A stretch of DNA of 64,000 nucleotides, taken from contig JADHUC010000001.1 in the NCBI GenBank assembly GCA_016784735.1, positions 62,001 to 126,000 on the forward strand, written 5' to 3'. Each line of letters starts with the position of its first letter. Position 1 is the stretch's first letter. This DNA is from Pirellulaceae bacterium (GTDB taxonomy: Bacteria > Planctomycetota > Planctomycetia > Pirellulales > Pirellulaceae). The position numbers were made by a program, and so were the translations under genes. Shown here piece after piece: positions 52,304 through 61,816 of this stretch. The notes below the pieces were generated by a model. It was not told where the DNA came from, searched no databases, and saw only the letters and a list, made by a program, of their open reading frames with translations.

Positions 52304-52672
52304 TCACTTATCCAACCCGTAACGGTTGCACTTTCCCTCTTGTGCAGGCGACGGTGCGACCATCGGTTGCGGGATCGTGCCGCCGCAGTATAGTAGCGCC
52401 TCCTCGCCTTGCCGTAAGTCCAACTCGTACACGCCGCCGCCCAGGTCGCGCAGAGAGACTTCCCGCTTGCCTGCGGCGCGTACCGGACCTGGAAGGTTCG
52501 GCTTGACGCGACAGGGTCCGCCGGCGAGGCTCTGGACGCGCACCCACTGCGTGCGACCACCTTTGCGTACAGCGCTGACCAGGAACGCTCCGGCCGTGCG
52601 CAGGTTGTGAAAGACGGCGTTGGGCCATTGGTCCGGCACGGCCGGGAAGACGCGGATCGCGGCCTGCATCTC
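52304..52672 (-). repeat. Duplicated GH95-like C-terminal tail (369 bp)
   Basis: This segment encodes 122 residues (from EMQAAIRVFPAVPDQW to the stop) that match the tail of the intact gene at 53493-53861 with 14 differences. The copy is joined in frame to a RAYT transposase tail. It lies 13 bp from the start of the next gene. Confidence 0.88.
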
Positions 52673-52903
52673 ACTTCCCACAAGCATCACACGAAAGGCT
52701 TGTGAGAACGGCGAGGCCGGCTTCTGCTCGACCCCCGCGGAAACGAACTGTCGGTAGGCCGCCCGCAACTGCTTTGCGTCCGGTCCGAATTCCCCCAACA
52801 CTTTCTCGTAGGTCATCCAAGCAAAGGTCCTCCGCGGATTGTGGTAACCGGGATAGCTGCTCCAGCGATACTGCTCCGGTCGCTCGACGCAGCCAGCATG
52901 AGC
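52670..52903 (-). pseudogene. C-terminal fragment of a RAYT transposase fused to the duplicated tail
   Basis: The minus frame reads CVERPEQYRWSSYPGYHNPR, then TYEKVLGEFGPDAKQLRAAY and RQFVSAGVE, ASPFSQAF, the standard end of REP-associated transposases. The N-terminal HUH part is missing. At GSE the frame passes directly into the duplicated GH95 tail, giving a 234-codon chimeric ORF (52304-53008). Confidence 0.8.
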
Positions 52904-52925
52904 CGTATGATCCCTTTCTGAGGCC

Positions 52926-53186
52926 TTATCCACGTCGTGAGCCCTTTGAGCCCTTTGTGAGCCCTTTCCGCGAAAGCATGTAGTAGGTCCCTTTCCCGGT
53001 CGTTCCAACCCTTGTCAAAACGCCTTGCTTGGCGAGAGCGTCCAGATGCCGTGATGCTGTTGGCTTCGACACTCCAAAGGCCGCCTGATATTCTCGGTTT
53101 CCTATCCGACCCCGAGCTTTCAGCAAGGATACGAGTCGTTTTTCGCGATCCGATAGCCCCAGTCGATCGCAGGAGACAAGGACGGA
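52926..53186 (-). pseudogene. Winged-helix remnant, as at the end of RecG-like ATP-binding proteins
   Basis: The minus frame reads LGLSDREKRLVSLLKARGRI, GNREYQAAFGVSKPTASRHL and DALAKQGVLTRVGTTGKGTY, a clear winged helix-turn-helix with wing, ending KGLTKGSKGS. A stop lies just upstream. This tail is common at the C-terminus of AlbA/RecG-like regulators; the rest of the gene is absent. Confidence 0.7.
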
Positions 53187-53492
53187 CTACGCAATGGGCA
53201 ATCAAAAAGTCATCCTTCATATTTGATTCAATGAGTGGGTCGGTCTCAAGAGCTCGCCCGCCGCCGCTCCGCTTGAATCTCAAGACCGTCGAGACATGGC
53301 GGTGTTTCGCCATGCGGTTCCAACTCGATGGCAATTGTAAGAAGAGGCCTGAAGTTGAAGACTTTCATTGGAGTGGATATTCTTGTGTTTGTTCTCCAGA
53401 CGGGAGCGCATTTGCCTGATTCTCAGGTGCTTCATTCCGTGGACCTCTGGCCGACGGCGTACTCGGTGCCAATATCGTTCTTGACGCCACAT
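53187..53492. other. Gap without a supported gene
   Basis: I see a small palindrome, CATGGCG/CGCCATG (53294-53313), and no protein-like frame. It separates the winged-helix remnant from the GH95-like gene. Confidence 0.3.
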
Positions 53493-55862
53493 CTACCTGC
53501 CCAAACCGTAACGGTTGCACTTTCCGTCCTGTGCCGGCAATGGGGCGACCATCGGTTTCGGGGTCGTGTCGCCGCAGTAGAGCAAGGCCTCCTCGCCTTG
53601 CCGTAAGTCCAACTCGTACACGCCGCCGCCCAGGTCGCGCAGAGAGAATTCCCGCTTGCCTGCGGCGCGTACCGGACCTGGAAGGTTCGGCTTGACGCGA
53701 CAGGGTTCACCGGCGAGACTCTGCACACGCACCCACTGCGTGCGACCATCTTTGCGTACAGCGCTGACCAGGAACGCTCCGGCCGTGCGCAGGTTGTCAA
53801 AGACGGCGTCGGGCCATTGGTTCGGCACGGCCGGGAAGACGCGGATGGTGGCCTGCATCTCGCCACTTGCCGGGAACTCGTCGTAACATTGCAGAAGCAT
53901 CTCGTGGACGTTCTGAGCAGCGTAGACGGGCGTCTCCAGGCAGGGGTTCTTTCCGCCATAGTGGTTCATGCTGTTGGGACAGTTGATCGGATTGACCATG
54001 AAGCGGTGGAGATCGCCCAGCGCCTTGTCGCCCTCACCCAAAAGCGACCAGATTGCAGAGGTGCCGGTGAATTGGAAAGGGGCGATGTCGCGGCCGCCCT
54101 TGTTGACTTCCGCAAAGTTCCTGATCGATTGCTCCATCAGCGCACGTTCGGCCGGAGTCTTGCCGGTCACCAACTGCAGCGGGTGCATCATCTGCATATG
54201 GCACCAATGGCGATGGTTGCGGTTGAACGGCATACCTCGCCCGACCATGAACCCGGTCTCGTCGACGGGGTAGTCCACGAGATTTGTCAGGACATCGCGA
54301 TACCTGGCCAACGCAGCATCTTCGACACCCAGACGTTTGCCCGCCGCCAGTACGGCATGACAGGCCCAGCGCAGCATCGACAGTTCGTAATTGGCGTCCG
54401 GCGCATCGCCGTACTCGGGCGAGTGCGAGACCGGAGCATGATACTTTCCGTCGCGCTTCTCCAGGCGGTGGATTTGGTAGTTCGCGGCACGACGCAGGAT
54501 CGGATAGACGGTCTCACGCAGCACCGCATCGTCCATTGAGCCGCGGTAGATCAGCCAGCACGCGTGCATGGCCCACACCAAGTGCCCGCCCGTGTTCTGA
54601 AAACTCCTGGCGTCGATATCCATCGGCTGATACAGATCTAGCCCGGTGTTCACCGGCAAATAAGCCGAATCCTCCTGCCACTGGATGGGCCGGACGTTCT
54701 TGATCAGGTTGTCACGATGCCTGCCGATATTCCGGATTAGAGATTGACCTAGATCCAACCGGTTGGCTGTCGGCATCGGATAGTAGCAGTAGGGAATGTT
54801 GAAATCCCAGTGCGAGTCGGCCCACCTCGATGGAGTCTGCCAGATGCCCGCCGTATCGATCATCACGCGGTCGGCCCTGGTGGCCGAACCAAGCTTGTAC
54901 ATCGTCGTCCAGTACACAGTCTCAACCTCTGTGTCCGGAACACTGACGAAACTGGCCGGGTAATAGGCATGCCACCAGTCGTAGTGTTTCTGTTTCCAAG
55001 CATCATAGGCCGGGCCTGTCAGGTCGCAGACCTTCTTGACCACAGCGACGGCCTCGGCGACGGGATCGTTACCTTCTTTTGGCCAGCGGTTGGCAATGCT
55101 GACCACCAGACGTTTTTTGCCCTTGCCCGTCTCGATCATTCTCCACGCTGTGCAGTGCCGCGATCCACCAAGCATGTCCTGGATGCAGATGTTGACATCG
55201 TCGACCGACTTGACGACCGCGTCCGGATTGGGTGGAAAAGGTTCCGTGGGATAACGAGATTTGTATTGCTTCTGGAGCCCGAGCAGATCTTCCTTGGTGC
55301 GGGCATAGCCGGGGCGGGTAGGCATGGCGTTTTTGTCTGGCTTCCAGGTGAGCTGGCCCGGGCCCTCGCCGCGGGCCGCCTCCAACTCGGTTACGATGGC
55401 CATATCCTCGGCGTGGGTGAAGTGTCGGATCTTCCAGGCGCCCTTCTCGGTGTTGATCGTCCCGACGACTTCAGCGTCGTAATAGGATAATCGCAAATCG
55501 CACCCCGTTAGTTTCCCCACGGATGCCAGGTAATGCGACCCGATCTGCAGCCGCGCGCGGGTATAACCGCTGAATCCTTGTGTCATGGGACGATGGGCCT
55601 GAACGTCGCCGCGAAAGGCCTGTATCCGCAAGGCATTGTCCTCGATCCAGAACATCGAGCCAAGCATTCCATTGCCTGTCCACGGCGCTTCCCGCCAGTT
55701 GCCCGGTAGACGTTCCCAGATCATGTCGTGGCGGGCGAGGAACGTGGGCCAATGAACTCTAGGGATGGGATTGATTTTCGTTTCTTCCTCGGCGGCGAGG
55801 GCAGATGCCAGCATAGCCGAGATTATCAGGACGCCTGCCATCAACTTCTTCAATCTTGTCAT
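53493..55862 (-). CDS. Secreted GH95-like glycoside hydrolase
   Basis: A 789-residue protein; the start at 55862 has AAAGGA about 12 bp ahead and gives a signal peptide (VLIISAMLASALAAEE). The N-terminal sandwich has REAPWTGNGMLGSMFWIED, like GH95/GH65 enzymes. The (alpha/alpha)6 barrel (about 310-650) includes WADSHWDFNIPYCYYPM, NTGGHLVWAMHACWLIYRGS and RNHRHWCHMQMMHPLQL. The tail has EMQATIRVFPAVPNQWPDAV, the family's usual end-domain pattern. It may be an alpha-fucosidase or alpha-galactosidase. The last 122 residues are duplicated at 52304. It probably shares an operon with the small sandwich protein upstream. Confidence 0.85.
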   Translation of the reverse strand: MTRLKKLMAGVLIISAMLASALAAEEETKINPIPRVHWPTFLARHDMIWERLPGNWREAPWTGNGMLGSMFWIEDNALRIQAFRGDVQAHRPMTQGFSGYTRARLQIGSHYLASVGKLTGCDLRLSYYDAEVVGTINTEKGAWKIRHFTHAEDMAIVTELEAARGEGPGQLTWKPDKNAMPTRPGYARTKEDLLGLQKQYKSRYPTEPFPPNPDAVVKSVDDVNICIQDMLGGSRHCTAWRMIETGKGKKRLVVSIANRWPKEGNDPVAEAVAVVKKVCDLTGPAYDAWKQKHYDWWHAYYPASFVSVPDTEVETVYWTTMYKLGSATRADRVMIDTAGIWQTPSRWADSHWDFNIPYCYYPMPTANRLDLGQSLIRNIGRHRDNLIKNVRPIQWQEDSAYLPVNTGLDLYQPMDIDARSFQNTGGHLVWAMHACWLIYRGSMDDAVLRETVYPILRRAANYQIHRLEKRDGKYHAPVSHSPEYGDAPDANYELSMLRWACHAVLAAGKRLGVEDAALARYRDVLTNLVDYPVDETGFMVGRGMPFNRNHRHWCHMQMMHPLQLVTGKTPAERALMEQSIRNFAEVNKGGRDIAPFQFTGTSAIWSLLGEGDKALGDLHRFMVNPINCPNSMNHYGGKNPCLETPVYAAQNVHEMLLQCYDEFPASGEMQATIRVFPAVPNQWPDAVFDNLRTAGAFLVSAVRKDGRTQWVRVQSLAGEPCRVKPNLPGPVRAAGKREFSLRDLGGGVYELDLRQGEEALLYCGDTTPKPMVAPLPAQDGKCNRYGLGR

Positions 55863-55923
55863 CACGGAGGTTTTCCTTTGGGAGGTGGAAAGGTTGGCAT
55901 TCGACGTCTGCCGGTCATGTCGC

Positions 55924-56766
55924 CTATTTCGCGAGGAAGATGATTTCGCCCAGGCTGTTCCAGCGGTTGATGGTGTTGCCGTGGCCGGTGAGGCGAACGT
56001 AGCGGGCAGTGAACGGTTCGAGCCAGCGTCCAGCCAGTTGCATGCCACGTAGGGCGTAGCCCCTATCATCGTCCAGCCACACCGCCGCTTCACCGTGCGA
56101 CAGGGTGGCTGGTCTGGAGGAGACTCTTGGGGCTCGTTCTATATTTTCAGAAGCTACCGGCGACACAATCCGGAAATCGTCCCACAGGGCCTCGGCGATC
56201 TGGCCGCCGGCGCGCGTTTGCGCACGGAACCCAACGCGCACGATGCGCGTCAGATCACCCTTGCCACGTCCGATCCAGCCGTACTTGGATTTCTCGCCCT
56301 GGCTGAAATTCCAGGTGTTCCATCGCCCCACCCCCAACTGGAACATGCGGTGCTCTTCGACCTTATTGCCGTCGACGTCGTAGAACTCGACGCCCCAAAT
56401 GTAACCATCGCGGTTCAGCGGCTTGATCTTGATCGAGAATGACCATCCCGTCAGGTCGGTCTCCGGGATGTCCACGCTCATGTTCACCAGGCCATAGTTG
56501 TCGTCGGCAGACTTCCAGGTTGTCTTGACGGCGCCGGTGCCCTCGCGAACGTCATCCGTGACAACCTGTGCGTTTGCCTCGACGCACTTGTACCCGGGTT
56601 TGCACGTCATGCCCTCGAGGGAATCGAACGAGACCGCGACATCATCGGCCGCCTTGGCGCTTGCCCCGATCCCGGATGCCATGATCGCCAGCAGCGCGAT
56701 ACCGACCACCAACGGTCCGTGCCTTTGGGCACTGGTGTCTCGAAACAGTCTCATGCAGGTCTGCAT
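55924..56766 (-). CDS. Secreted beta-sandwich, probable carbohydrate-binding protein
   Basis: A 280-residue protein. The ATG at 56766 follows AAAGGAGGAAGGGG. A signal peptide with a long n-region ends at SAKAAD. The body is a jelly-roll-like fold (TTWKSADDNYGLVNMSVDIP, WSFSIKIKPLNRDGYIWGVE, IVRVGFRAQTRAGGQIAEAL) followed by a short region, ARYVRLTGHGNTINRWNSLG, that resembles the start of an F5/8 domain. No catalytic residues are seen. It lies 61 bp upstream of the GH95-like gene and may assist its substrate binding. Confidence 0.65.
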   Translation of the reverse strand: MQTCMRLFRDTSAQRHGPLVVGIALLAIMASGIGASAKAADDVAVSFDSLEGMTCKPGYKCVEANAQVVTDDVREGTGAVKTTWKSADDNYGLVNMSVDIPETDLTGWSFSIKIKPLNRDGYIWGVEFYDVDGNKVEEHRMFQLGVGRWNTWNFSQGEKSKYGWIGRGKGDLTRIVRVGFRAQTRAGGQIAEALWDDFRIVSPVASENIERAPRVSSRPATLSHGEAAVWLDDDRGYALRGMQLAGRWLEPFTARYVRLTGHGNTINRWNSLGEIIFLAK

Positions 56767-57007
56767 TCCCCTTCCTCCTTTTGATCGCGTTGAACTCGTC
56801 CATGATAACCACGTCAGGAACTGACTACGACCTGGGAAGTGCCGTTGGCGTTTACGCGTGCAATACAGATCGTCGCCTGCTATGCTTTGGTCGTCGGACG
56901 TGGGGCGCGTTTACGACGTGCCGGATTTCTCCCGATTCACTTATTGGGTTGCCCGGAGCCTTTTCACAGTTCATCCGGGCGTGATCCAGAAGATCGAGGA
57001 GCAAAAG
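56767..57007. other. Divergent intergenic region
   Basis: No gene is seen; the promoters of two divergent genes probably lie here. The plus frame stays open from 56858 but lacks a ribosome site and signal peptide until 57008. Confidence 0.4.
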
Positions 57008-58870
57008 ATGAGATGCCTGATGAGAATCGTTTGCGTCACAGTGGCCCTCATACCCATGTCCGCCGCGAACGTCCACGCCCTTTCCGGACCGTTCGACGGG
57101 AAAACGTTCCAAGGCCGCATCGCCTACAGCGCCGACGGGAACTTCAATGACCCCGACGATTGGGCCGCCTCGCCCGTGGCGCTGGCGATCTTCGCGGAAG
57201 CCGGAGTCAAGGATCGGTTGGTCCACTTCGACTACAACTGCATCGTGCCCAAAACGGACGCGGAGTGGGAGAAGACGCACTCCGAGTCCGTTCTGGGCAC
57301 GGCAAAGCTGTACGGCTACGATCTGTCCCTGTTCCATGATTGCCAACAGGACCTTGACGGCGCCGTGACCAGCATCACCCGGGCCATCGACGCGTCGTCG
57401 GCCGACAATCCGCTGTACTTCATCGTGGCCGGCCCCATGGAAGTTCCATATCTTGGCATTCAGAAGTCCGATCCCCGCAAGCGGAAGTTCGTCTACTGTA
57501 TTTCGCACAGCCGCTGGAACGACGGATTCTCATCGGCCTTGCGGCACGGCTTCTTTACCTGCAACAAGCGCCATGTGATTGATTCGGGCGTCAACTGGGT
57601 GCAGATCAAAGACCAGAACCGGCTCCTGAGCCACAGCCGCTATGGTCGCCCCGCCCAGCCAGAGGAGTTTCAGCATTACTTCTGGATGCGGGATTCAGAC
57701 GATCCAAAGGTGCGTTTCCTGTGGACGCGGATGCAGATCTCGACGCGGCCGGACCCCTCCGACGCCGGGATGGCGTACTTCCTCGTCACCGGCGACGAAC
57801 AGGCCGACCCCAATAAGCTCAAGCGGCTCCTGAATGACAGTATCGTGCCGATACCGATTGCTGCCAGACGGCAGGTACGGCTGGAAGCGGAGAACTTCGT
57901 CCATCTGCACGGCTACAAATTGGAGGACCGCAACGATCGTAACGCATCGCATCGGCTCAACGTCGCACCGTCCGGCGGCAGTTCGATGGGCCGCATCCGC
58001 ACGCGTCTCGCTCAGCCATACACTGCTGACCAGGGACGCTACGACGTGGACGTGAGGTATTTCGATGGAAAAGGGCACCGTTGTCGATTTGCGCTGTTCG
58101 TCAGCGGCGCGGCACAGGGTGAAGCCTTTGAATCGCCAGGCGGCGGGCACGGCTGGACGACGCACACCATCCGCAACATCGAGATCCGCACGGGCGATGA
58201 AGTCACGCTTGAAATCAACGGACGCGCACGCGTCGATTACGTGCAGCTCAACCACCGGGCCCTCATTTCGGACGCCCGCGACTCCGCAAGTCCAGTCTCC
58301 GTCGCCACGGCAGAGCTCGACGACCCCGACGCCTTGCCCGGCCAAATCATCGTGGCAGGCAAGAATCCCGGCTACCTGAAGTACAGCGGAGGCGGGCCCG
58401 CCTTCCTGTGCGGCCCCGACAACCCGGAAACATTTCTCTTCCTCGGGGAGGTGAACCCGGACGGGACGCGGGCCGGCGGTCAGCAGCAGATGGTGATCGA
58501 CCGGTTGGTCAAATCCGGTGCCAACGCGTTCCACTGTCAGATGTTTCGCATGCGCCGCTCGAACATCAAGGACGAAGGAGACGACCAACATTGCCCGTTT
58601 GTCGACCACGATCCGAAGCAGCCGCTCAACCACGCCATACTCGACCAATGGGACGGGTGGATCAGCCAGCTCGAAAAGGCCGGCGTCATTATCCACTTGG
58701 AGTTCTACAACGACGCCACCGATGTCGAGATGATGGGATGGACGCTGGACGAAAACGGCCACCTGCATCCTGATGAGAAGCGGATGTTTGAAGGGATCGT
58801 CAAGCGCTTCAAACATCATAAAGAAGACGAAATCGCGCTCTACATCCACCGAACCGCGAATGGGAGATGA
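57008..58870 (+). CDS. Secreted multidomain protein, nucleoside-hydrolase-like plus truncated glycosidase
   Basis: A 620-residue protein; the ATG at 57008 follows GAGGAGCAAAAG. The signal peptide runs to VHALSG. The first part (about 30-290) resembles DUF1593/nucleoside-hydrolase-like folds (RIAYSADGNFNDPDDWAASP). A CBM-like sandwich follows (about 300-430; RLEAENFVHLHGYKLEDR). The last part starts as a TIM-barrel glycosidase (GPDNPETFLFLGEVNPDG, MVIDRLVKSGANAFHCQMFR, LEKAGVIIHLEFYND) but stops at FKHHKEDEIALYIH, where such enzymes would go on for 150 or more residues with a catalytic Glu. It therefore looks truncated at its C-terminus. Confidence 0.6.
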   Translation: MRCLMRIVCVTVALIPMSAANVHALSGPFDGKTFQGRIAYSADGNFNDPDDWAASPVALAIFAEAGVKDRLVHFDYNCIVPKTDAEWEKTHSESVLGTAKLYGYDLSLFHDCQQDLDGAVTSITRAIDASSADNPLYFIVAGPMEVPYLGIQKSDPRKRKFVYCISHSRWNDGFSSALRHGFFTCNKRHVIDSGVNWVQIKDQNRLLSHSRYGRPAQPEEFQHYFWMRDSDDPKVRFLWTRMQISTRPDPSDAGMAYFLVTGDEQADPNKLKRLLNDSIVPIPIAARRQVRLEAENFVHLHGYKLEDRNDRNASHRLNVAPSGGSSMGRIRTRLAQPYTADQGRYDVDVRYFDGKGHRCRFALFVSGAAQGEAFESPGGGHGWTTHTIRNIEIRTGDEVTLEINGRARVDYVQLNHRALISDARDSASPVSVATAELDDPDALPGQIIVAGKNPGYLKYSGGGPAFLCGPDNPETFLFLGEVNPDGTRAGGQQQMVIDRLVKSGANAFHCQMFRMRRSNIKDEGDDQHCPFVDHDPKQPLNHAILDQWDGWISQLEKAGVIIHLEFYNDATDVEMMGWTLDENGHLHPDEKRMFEGIVKRFKHHKEDEIALYIHRTANGR

Positions 58871-58914
58871 TCATCTCACGCTTTCGCATCACACCAGTTT
58901 TCGGAGCAGATCTA

Positions 58915-59976
58915 ATGACAGAGCGACGACGGATCTTACTATCAGCGATATTGTTCCTAATCCCATTACAGGCTTTCGCCGGTACCGGCGACACGAGTTG
59001 GATGCCCAGAGCACAATACGGGATCTTCATGCACTATCAGCACCGCATTTTGCTCGGCTACTCGTACGGCACGGCGGCGCTGGGGACGAAGCCGGAGCAT
59101 CCCCCGAACTCGGAGATGACCGCGAAAGGCTGGAACCGTTTCGTGGATGGATTTGACGTCCAAGGATTCGCCGACCAGATGGCCGAGGCGCAAGTGGGCT
59201 GGGTGCTGTTCTGTATCGACGACCACTATTTCGGCTGGCCGTGCGCTCCCAATCGCACGTTTGACAAATACACTGGATACGCACCGGGCGAGAGGTGTTC
59301 CCGCCGGGACCTTATCGGCGAAGTGGCCGACGCGCTGGGCGCCCGTGGCGTGAAGCTCATTTGCTACTACGCGGGTATGAACGGGTGCATGCGGGATGGC
59401 AAGTCGGCAGCGGGGCTGATGGACGACGGCGACGCAACGACCCCGCCGTCGGCCGAGTGCCGCAAGCGGCGGATCGAAGTGCTCAAGGAGTTCGCCGACC
59501 GGTACAAGGACAAGGTGGCAGGTTGGTGGTTTGACGCGGTGATGCCCAATTCGTACAGAGAGCAACCACACGACTGGCGGGAGATCAAGTCGGTCGTGCA
59601 CTCGGCCAATCCCAAGAGCGTCATCGCGTTCAGTTGGGGACGCAATCGGCAAGCCTGCATGTGTAAAGGCGTCGATGACTTCACGAGTGGCGATTCCTAT
59701 AAGAAGCAGGATCTCACGCGCCTGACGCCGAAGAATATGCCTGCACACGAGGGCCTCTTGTGGCACGGCAAGATCTATTGCGGCAACGTGTACCACGGGC
59801 AGGGAGACGCCAACCAGTTCAGGGATGAGGAACTGATCGAGTGGATCAACACCTGCAACCGGCAGGGGGGCGTTTGCACGCTCGACTGGCCCTTTGACCC
59901 CGAGACCGGCCTCATCAAGCCGTTTGGCATGGCGCAGATGAAGAGGATCGCTCAGGCCGTCAGGCGAGGTGAATAG
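58915..59976 (+). CDS. Secreted GH29-like alpha-L-fucosidase relative
   Basis: A 353-residue protein. The ATG at 58915 (GGAGCAGATCTA ahead) begins a signal peptide to AFAGT; an ATG at 58867 overlapping the preceding stop gives no better start. TIM-barrel features are MPRAQYGIFMHYQHRILLG, AEAQVGWVLFCIDDHYFGWP, LGARGVKLICYYAGMNG and VAGWWFDAVMPN with Asp207 as the nucleophile candidate. No C-terminal sandwich is present. Divergence in the His-rich motif (FCIDDHYFGW instead of AKHHDGF) means substrate preference may differ from fucose. The genes before and after run in the same direction. Confidence 0.7.
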   Translation: MTERRRILLSAILFLIPLQAFAGTGDTSWMPRAQYGIFMHYQHRILLGYSYGTAALGTKPEHPPNSEMTAKGWNRFVDGFDVQGFADQMAEAQVGWVLFCIDDHYFGWPCAPNRTFDKYTGYAPGERCSRRDLIGEVADALGARGVKLICYYAGMNGCMRDGKSAAGLMDDGDATTPPSAECRKRRIEVLKEFADRYKDKVAGWWFDAVMPNSYREQPHDWREIKSVVHSANPKSVIAFSWGRNRQACMCKGVDDFTSGDSYKKQDLTRLTPKNMPAHEGLLWHGKIYCGNVYHGQGDANQFRDEELIEWINTCNRQGGVCTLDWPFDPETGLIKPFGMAQMKRIAQAVRRGE

Positions 59977-60001
59977 CTCTCGTCATGCAAAGGATTACGC
60001 T

Positions 60002-61816
60002 ATGCAGTCAAAGGTCACGTTCCTCTGTATTGCGGCTCTCCTGACCGTGGGCGTGTTGGTTCCGGAGACAAGCGCCAAGAGCCTCAAGGTGGCGGTTGTT
60101 CAGACGTTTATTGAGCCGCGCTTGGAGGACAACCTGGCGAAAGTGCTGCGCTTCATTGATCGAGCGAAAACAGAACAGTGCCGTCTCGTGATTCTGCCGG
60201 AGCACGTCCTGTTGCCGTTTGAGGCGCCCGACAAACCGACGAAAGCCGAGTTGGACGCGGCATTTGAGCAGATTCGGCGCCGAGCACAGTCGACGAAATT
60301 ATGCGTTGTCTTTTCCGACGGATACCGCCGGAAGGAGGGCGGCGCATACCAGACACACGGAATCGTCTACAGCGAGGACGGGACACATTCCGTGTTGTAT
60401 CGCAAGAATCTTGATGTGCCTCGGCCGTTCGTCGTGGACGGCGTGTCGTGCAACTTGTCCGTCTGTTCCGACCGTGGTTACTTGGAACATTCGGACCTGC
60501 CGTGCCTCGCGCTGGGTTCGCAGGTCATCATCGACAGCTCGGGCGGTCATGGTGGCGACGACGGCGGCAAGGAACTGCCCCTGATACGTTACCGGCCGTG
60601 GGCGGCCAGGACGGGGGCATGGGTGATTGTCTCGAATCCGGTCCATGAGGACACGGATTTTATGGGGCGCAGCCCCTGGGGCGGCGGTAGCGCGATCATC
60701 CGCCCGGATGGATCCGTGCTAGCCAGACTCACGTACGAGAAAGACACGATGATCGTCGAGGAGATCGACGTGGACTTGGCGTCGCGCACGGCAGCCCAGC
60801 GGCGACTCAACCATCCGCTTTTCAAGCCGTTTTGGGAGCAAGGCAAGTCGTTGCTGGCAAGTGGGTCGGTCCGATCGACAACGAATGTCAAGCCATTAGC
60901 CTCCAAGCAGCGCGAGATCAAGATCGCCGCCGCGCAGATGGCGTGCTCGCGGGACATGAAAAAGAACGTGCAGCGAATCCGCGGCCAAATCGTTCGCGCG
61001 GCCGAGCAGAAGGCCGACATCATCGTCTTCCCCGAGTTGGCCGTGACCGGAAGCCTCGCTGACGACATTCGCGCGGCAACTCCAGACGATCTGGACGGCG
61101 CACTGCGTGATATTTGCGCGGAGGCGGAGATGCGCGAGGTTTACGTGATCGTGGGAATGCCGGCCTTTACCGGTGACGGACGAAGCAACTGCGCGGTTGT
61201 CATCGGCGACGACGGCAGCGTGAAAACGCGCTACGCCCAGTTGGCGACAAGCCGCGGGGACCTGTTCCAAGCCGGGCTGAGCGCCAAGTCCCTTTGGTTC
61301 AGCTTGAAAGGCGTACCGTCGATCGTGACCGTCGGCGACGACGCGAACTGGGTGGAGATCGGAGACCTGGCGGCCAGTCGCGGTATGTATCTGCATTTTC
61401 ACATCAGCTACGAATCGGACGCATCTCCCGACCGTGCCGTACTGCGAAGACAGCGCAGCTTGCTCGCTCTCGGTTACGCCAAGTATGGTGCAATCGTCAA
61501 CGCCGCCGATCCCGCTGGATTGAAGAACCCGAGCGCGCCGGCCGACGGAATGAGTATGATTGTCAGCCGCGAGGGCGGTCACAACCAGCCGGCGCCAAAG
61601 GGCGTCGAGTATTACCTCCCGTATCAAACCAGTGTCGTAAAGAGCGCCGGCGCGGGGCCGGCCATGATCGTCGCCACGCGGAAAACGGCCACCGCCAACA
61701 ACATGGACCTTGCCCGATTCTGGAGAAATCGAAACCGGCGACAGGGAAGCCGACCCGCACGATGCGACTGGATCACGGGCGGCGCGGCACTGATCAGCGG
61801 AGATGGACCGCCATGA
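60002..61816 (+). CDS. Secreted protein with two tandem nitrilase (carbon-nitrogen hydrolase) domains
   Basis: A 604-residue protein; the ATG at 60002 follows AAAGGA. The signal peptide ends at ETSAKS. Domain 1 (about 28-275) keeps the Glu-Lys-Cys triad: VILPEHVL (Glu67), YRKNLDVP (Lys135), SVCSDRGY (Cys155). Domain 2 (about 305-560) has IVFPELAVTG (Glu345) and VKTRYAQL (Lys408), but IVTVGDDANW has Gly445 where Cys is expected, so it is probably inactive. The family cleaves nitriles or amides; an exported tandem form is unusual. The C-terminus is basic. The next ORF overlaps its stop (ATGA). Confidence 0.82.
   Translation: MQSKVTFLCIAALLTVGVLVPETSAKSLKVAVVQTFIEPRLEDNLAKVLRFIDRAKTEQCRLVILPEHVLLPFEAPDKPTKAELDAAFEQIRRRAQSTKLCVVFSDGYRRKEGGAYQTHGIVYSEDGTHSVLYRKNLDVPRPFVVDGVSCNLSVCSDRGYLEHSDLPCLALGSQVIIDSSGGHGGDDGGKELPLIRYRPWAARTGAWVIVSNPVHEDTDFMGRSPWGGGSAIIRPDGSVLARLTYEKDTMIVEEIDVDLASRTAAQRRLNHPLFKPFWEQGKSLLASGSVRSTTNVKPLASKQREIKIAAAQMACSRDMKKNVQRIRGQIVRAAEQKADIIVFPELAVTGSLADDIRAATPDDLDGALRDICAEAEMREVYVIVGMPAFTGDGRSNCAVVIGDDGSVKTRYAQLATSRGDLFQAGLSAKSLWFSLKGVPSIVTVGDDANWVEIGDLAASRGMYLHFHISYESDASPDRAVLRRQRSLLALGYAKYGAIVNAADPAGLKNPSAPADGMSMIVSREGGHNQPAPKGVEYYLPYQTSVVKSAGAGPAMIVATRKTATANNMDLARFWRNRNRRQGSRPARCDWITGGAALISGDGPP

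Noticed and set aside
52291-52683. N-terminal extension of the hydrolase-SASA frame
   Set aside because: It runs antisense-frame through the duplicated GH95 tail and gives Arg/Ser-rich nonsense; the signal peptide begins at 52290.
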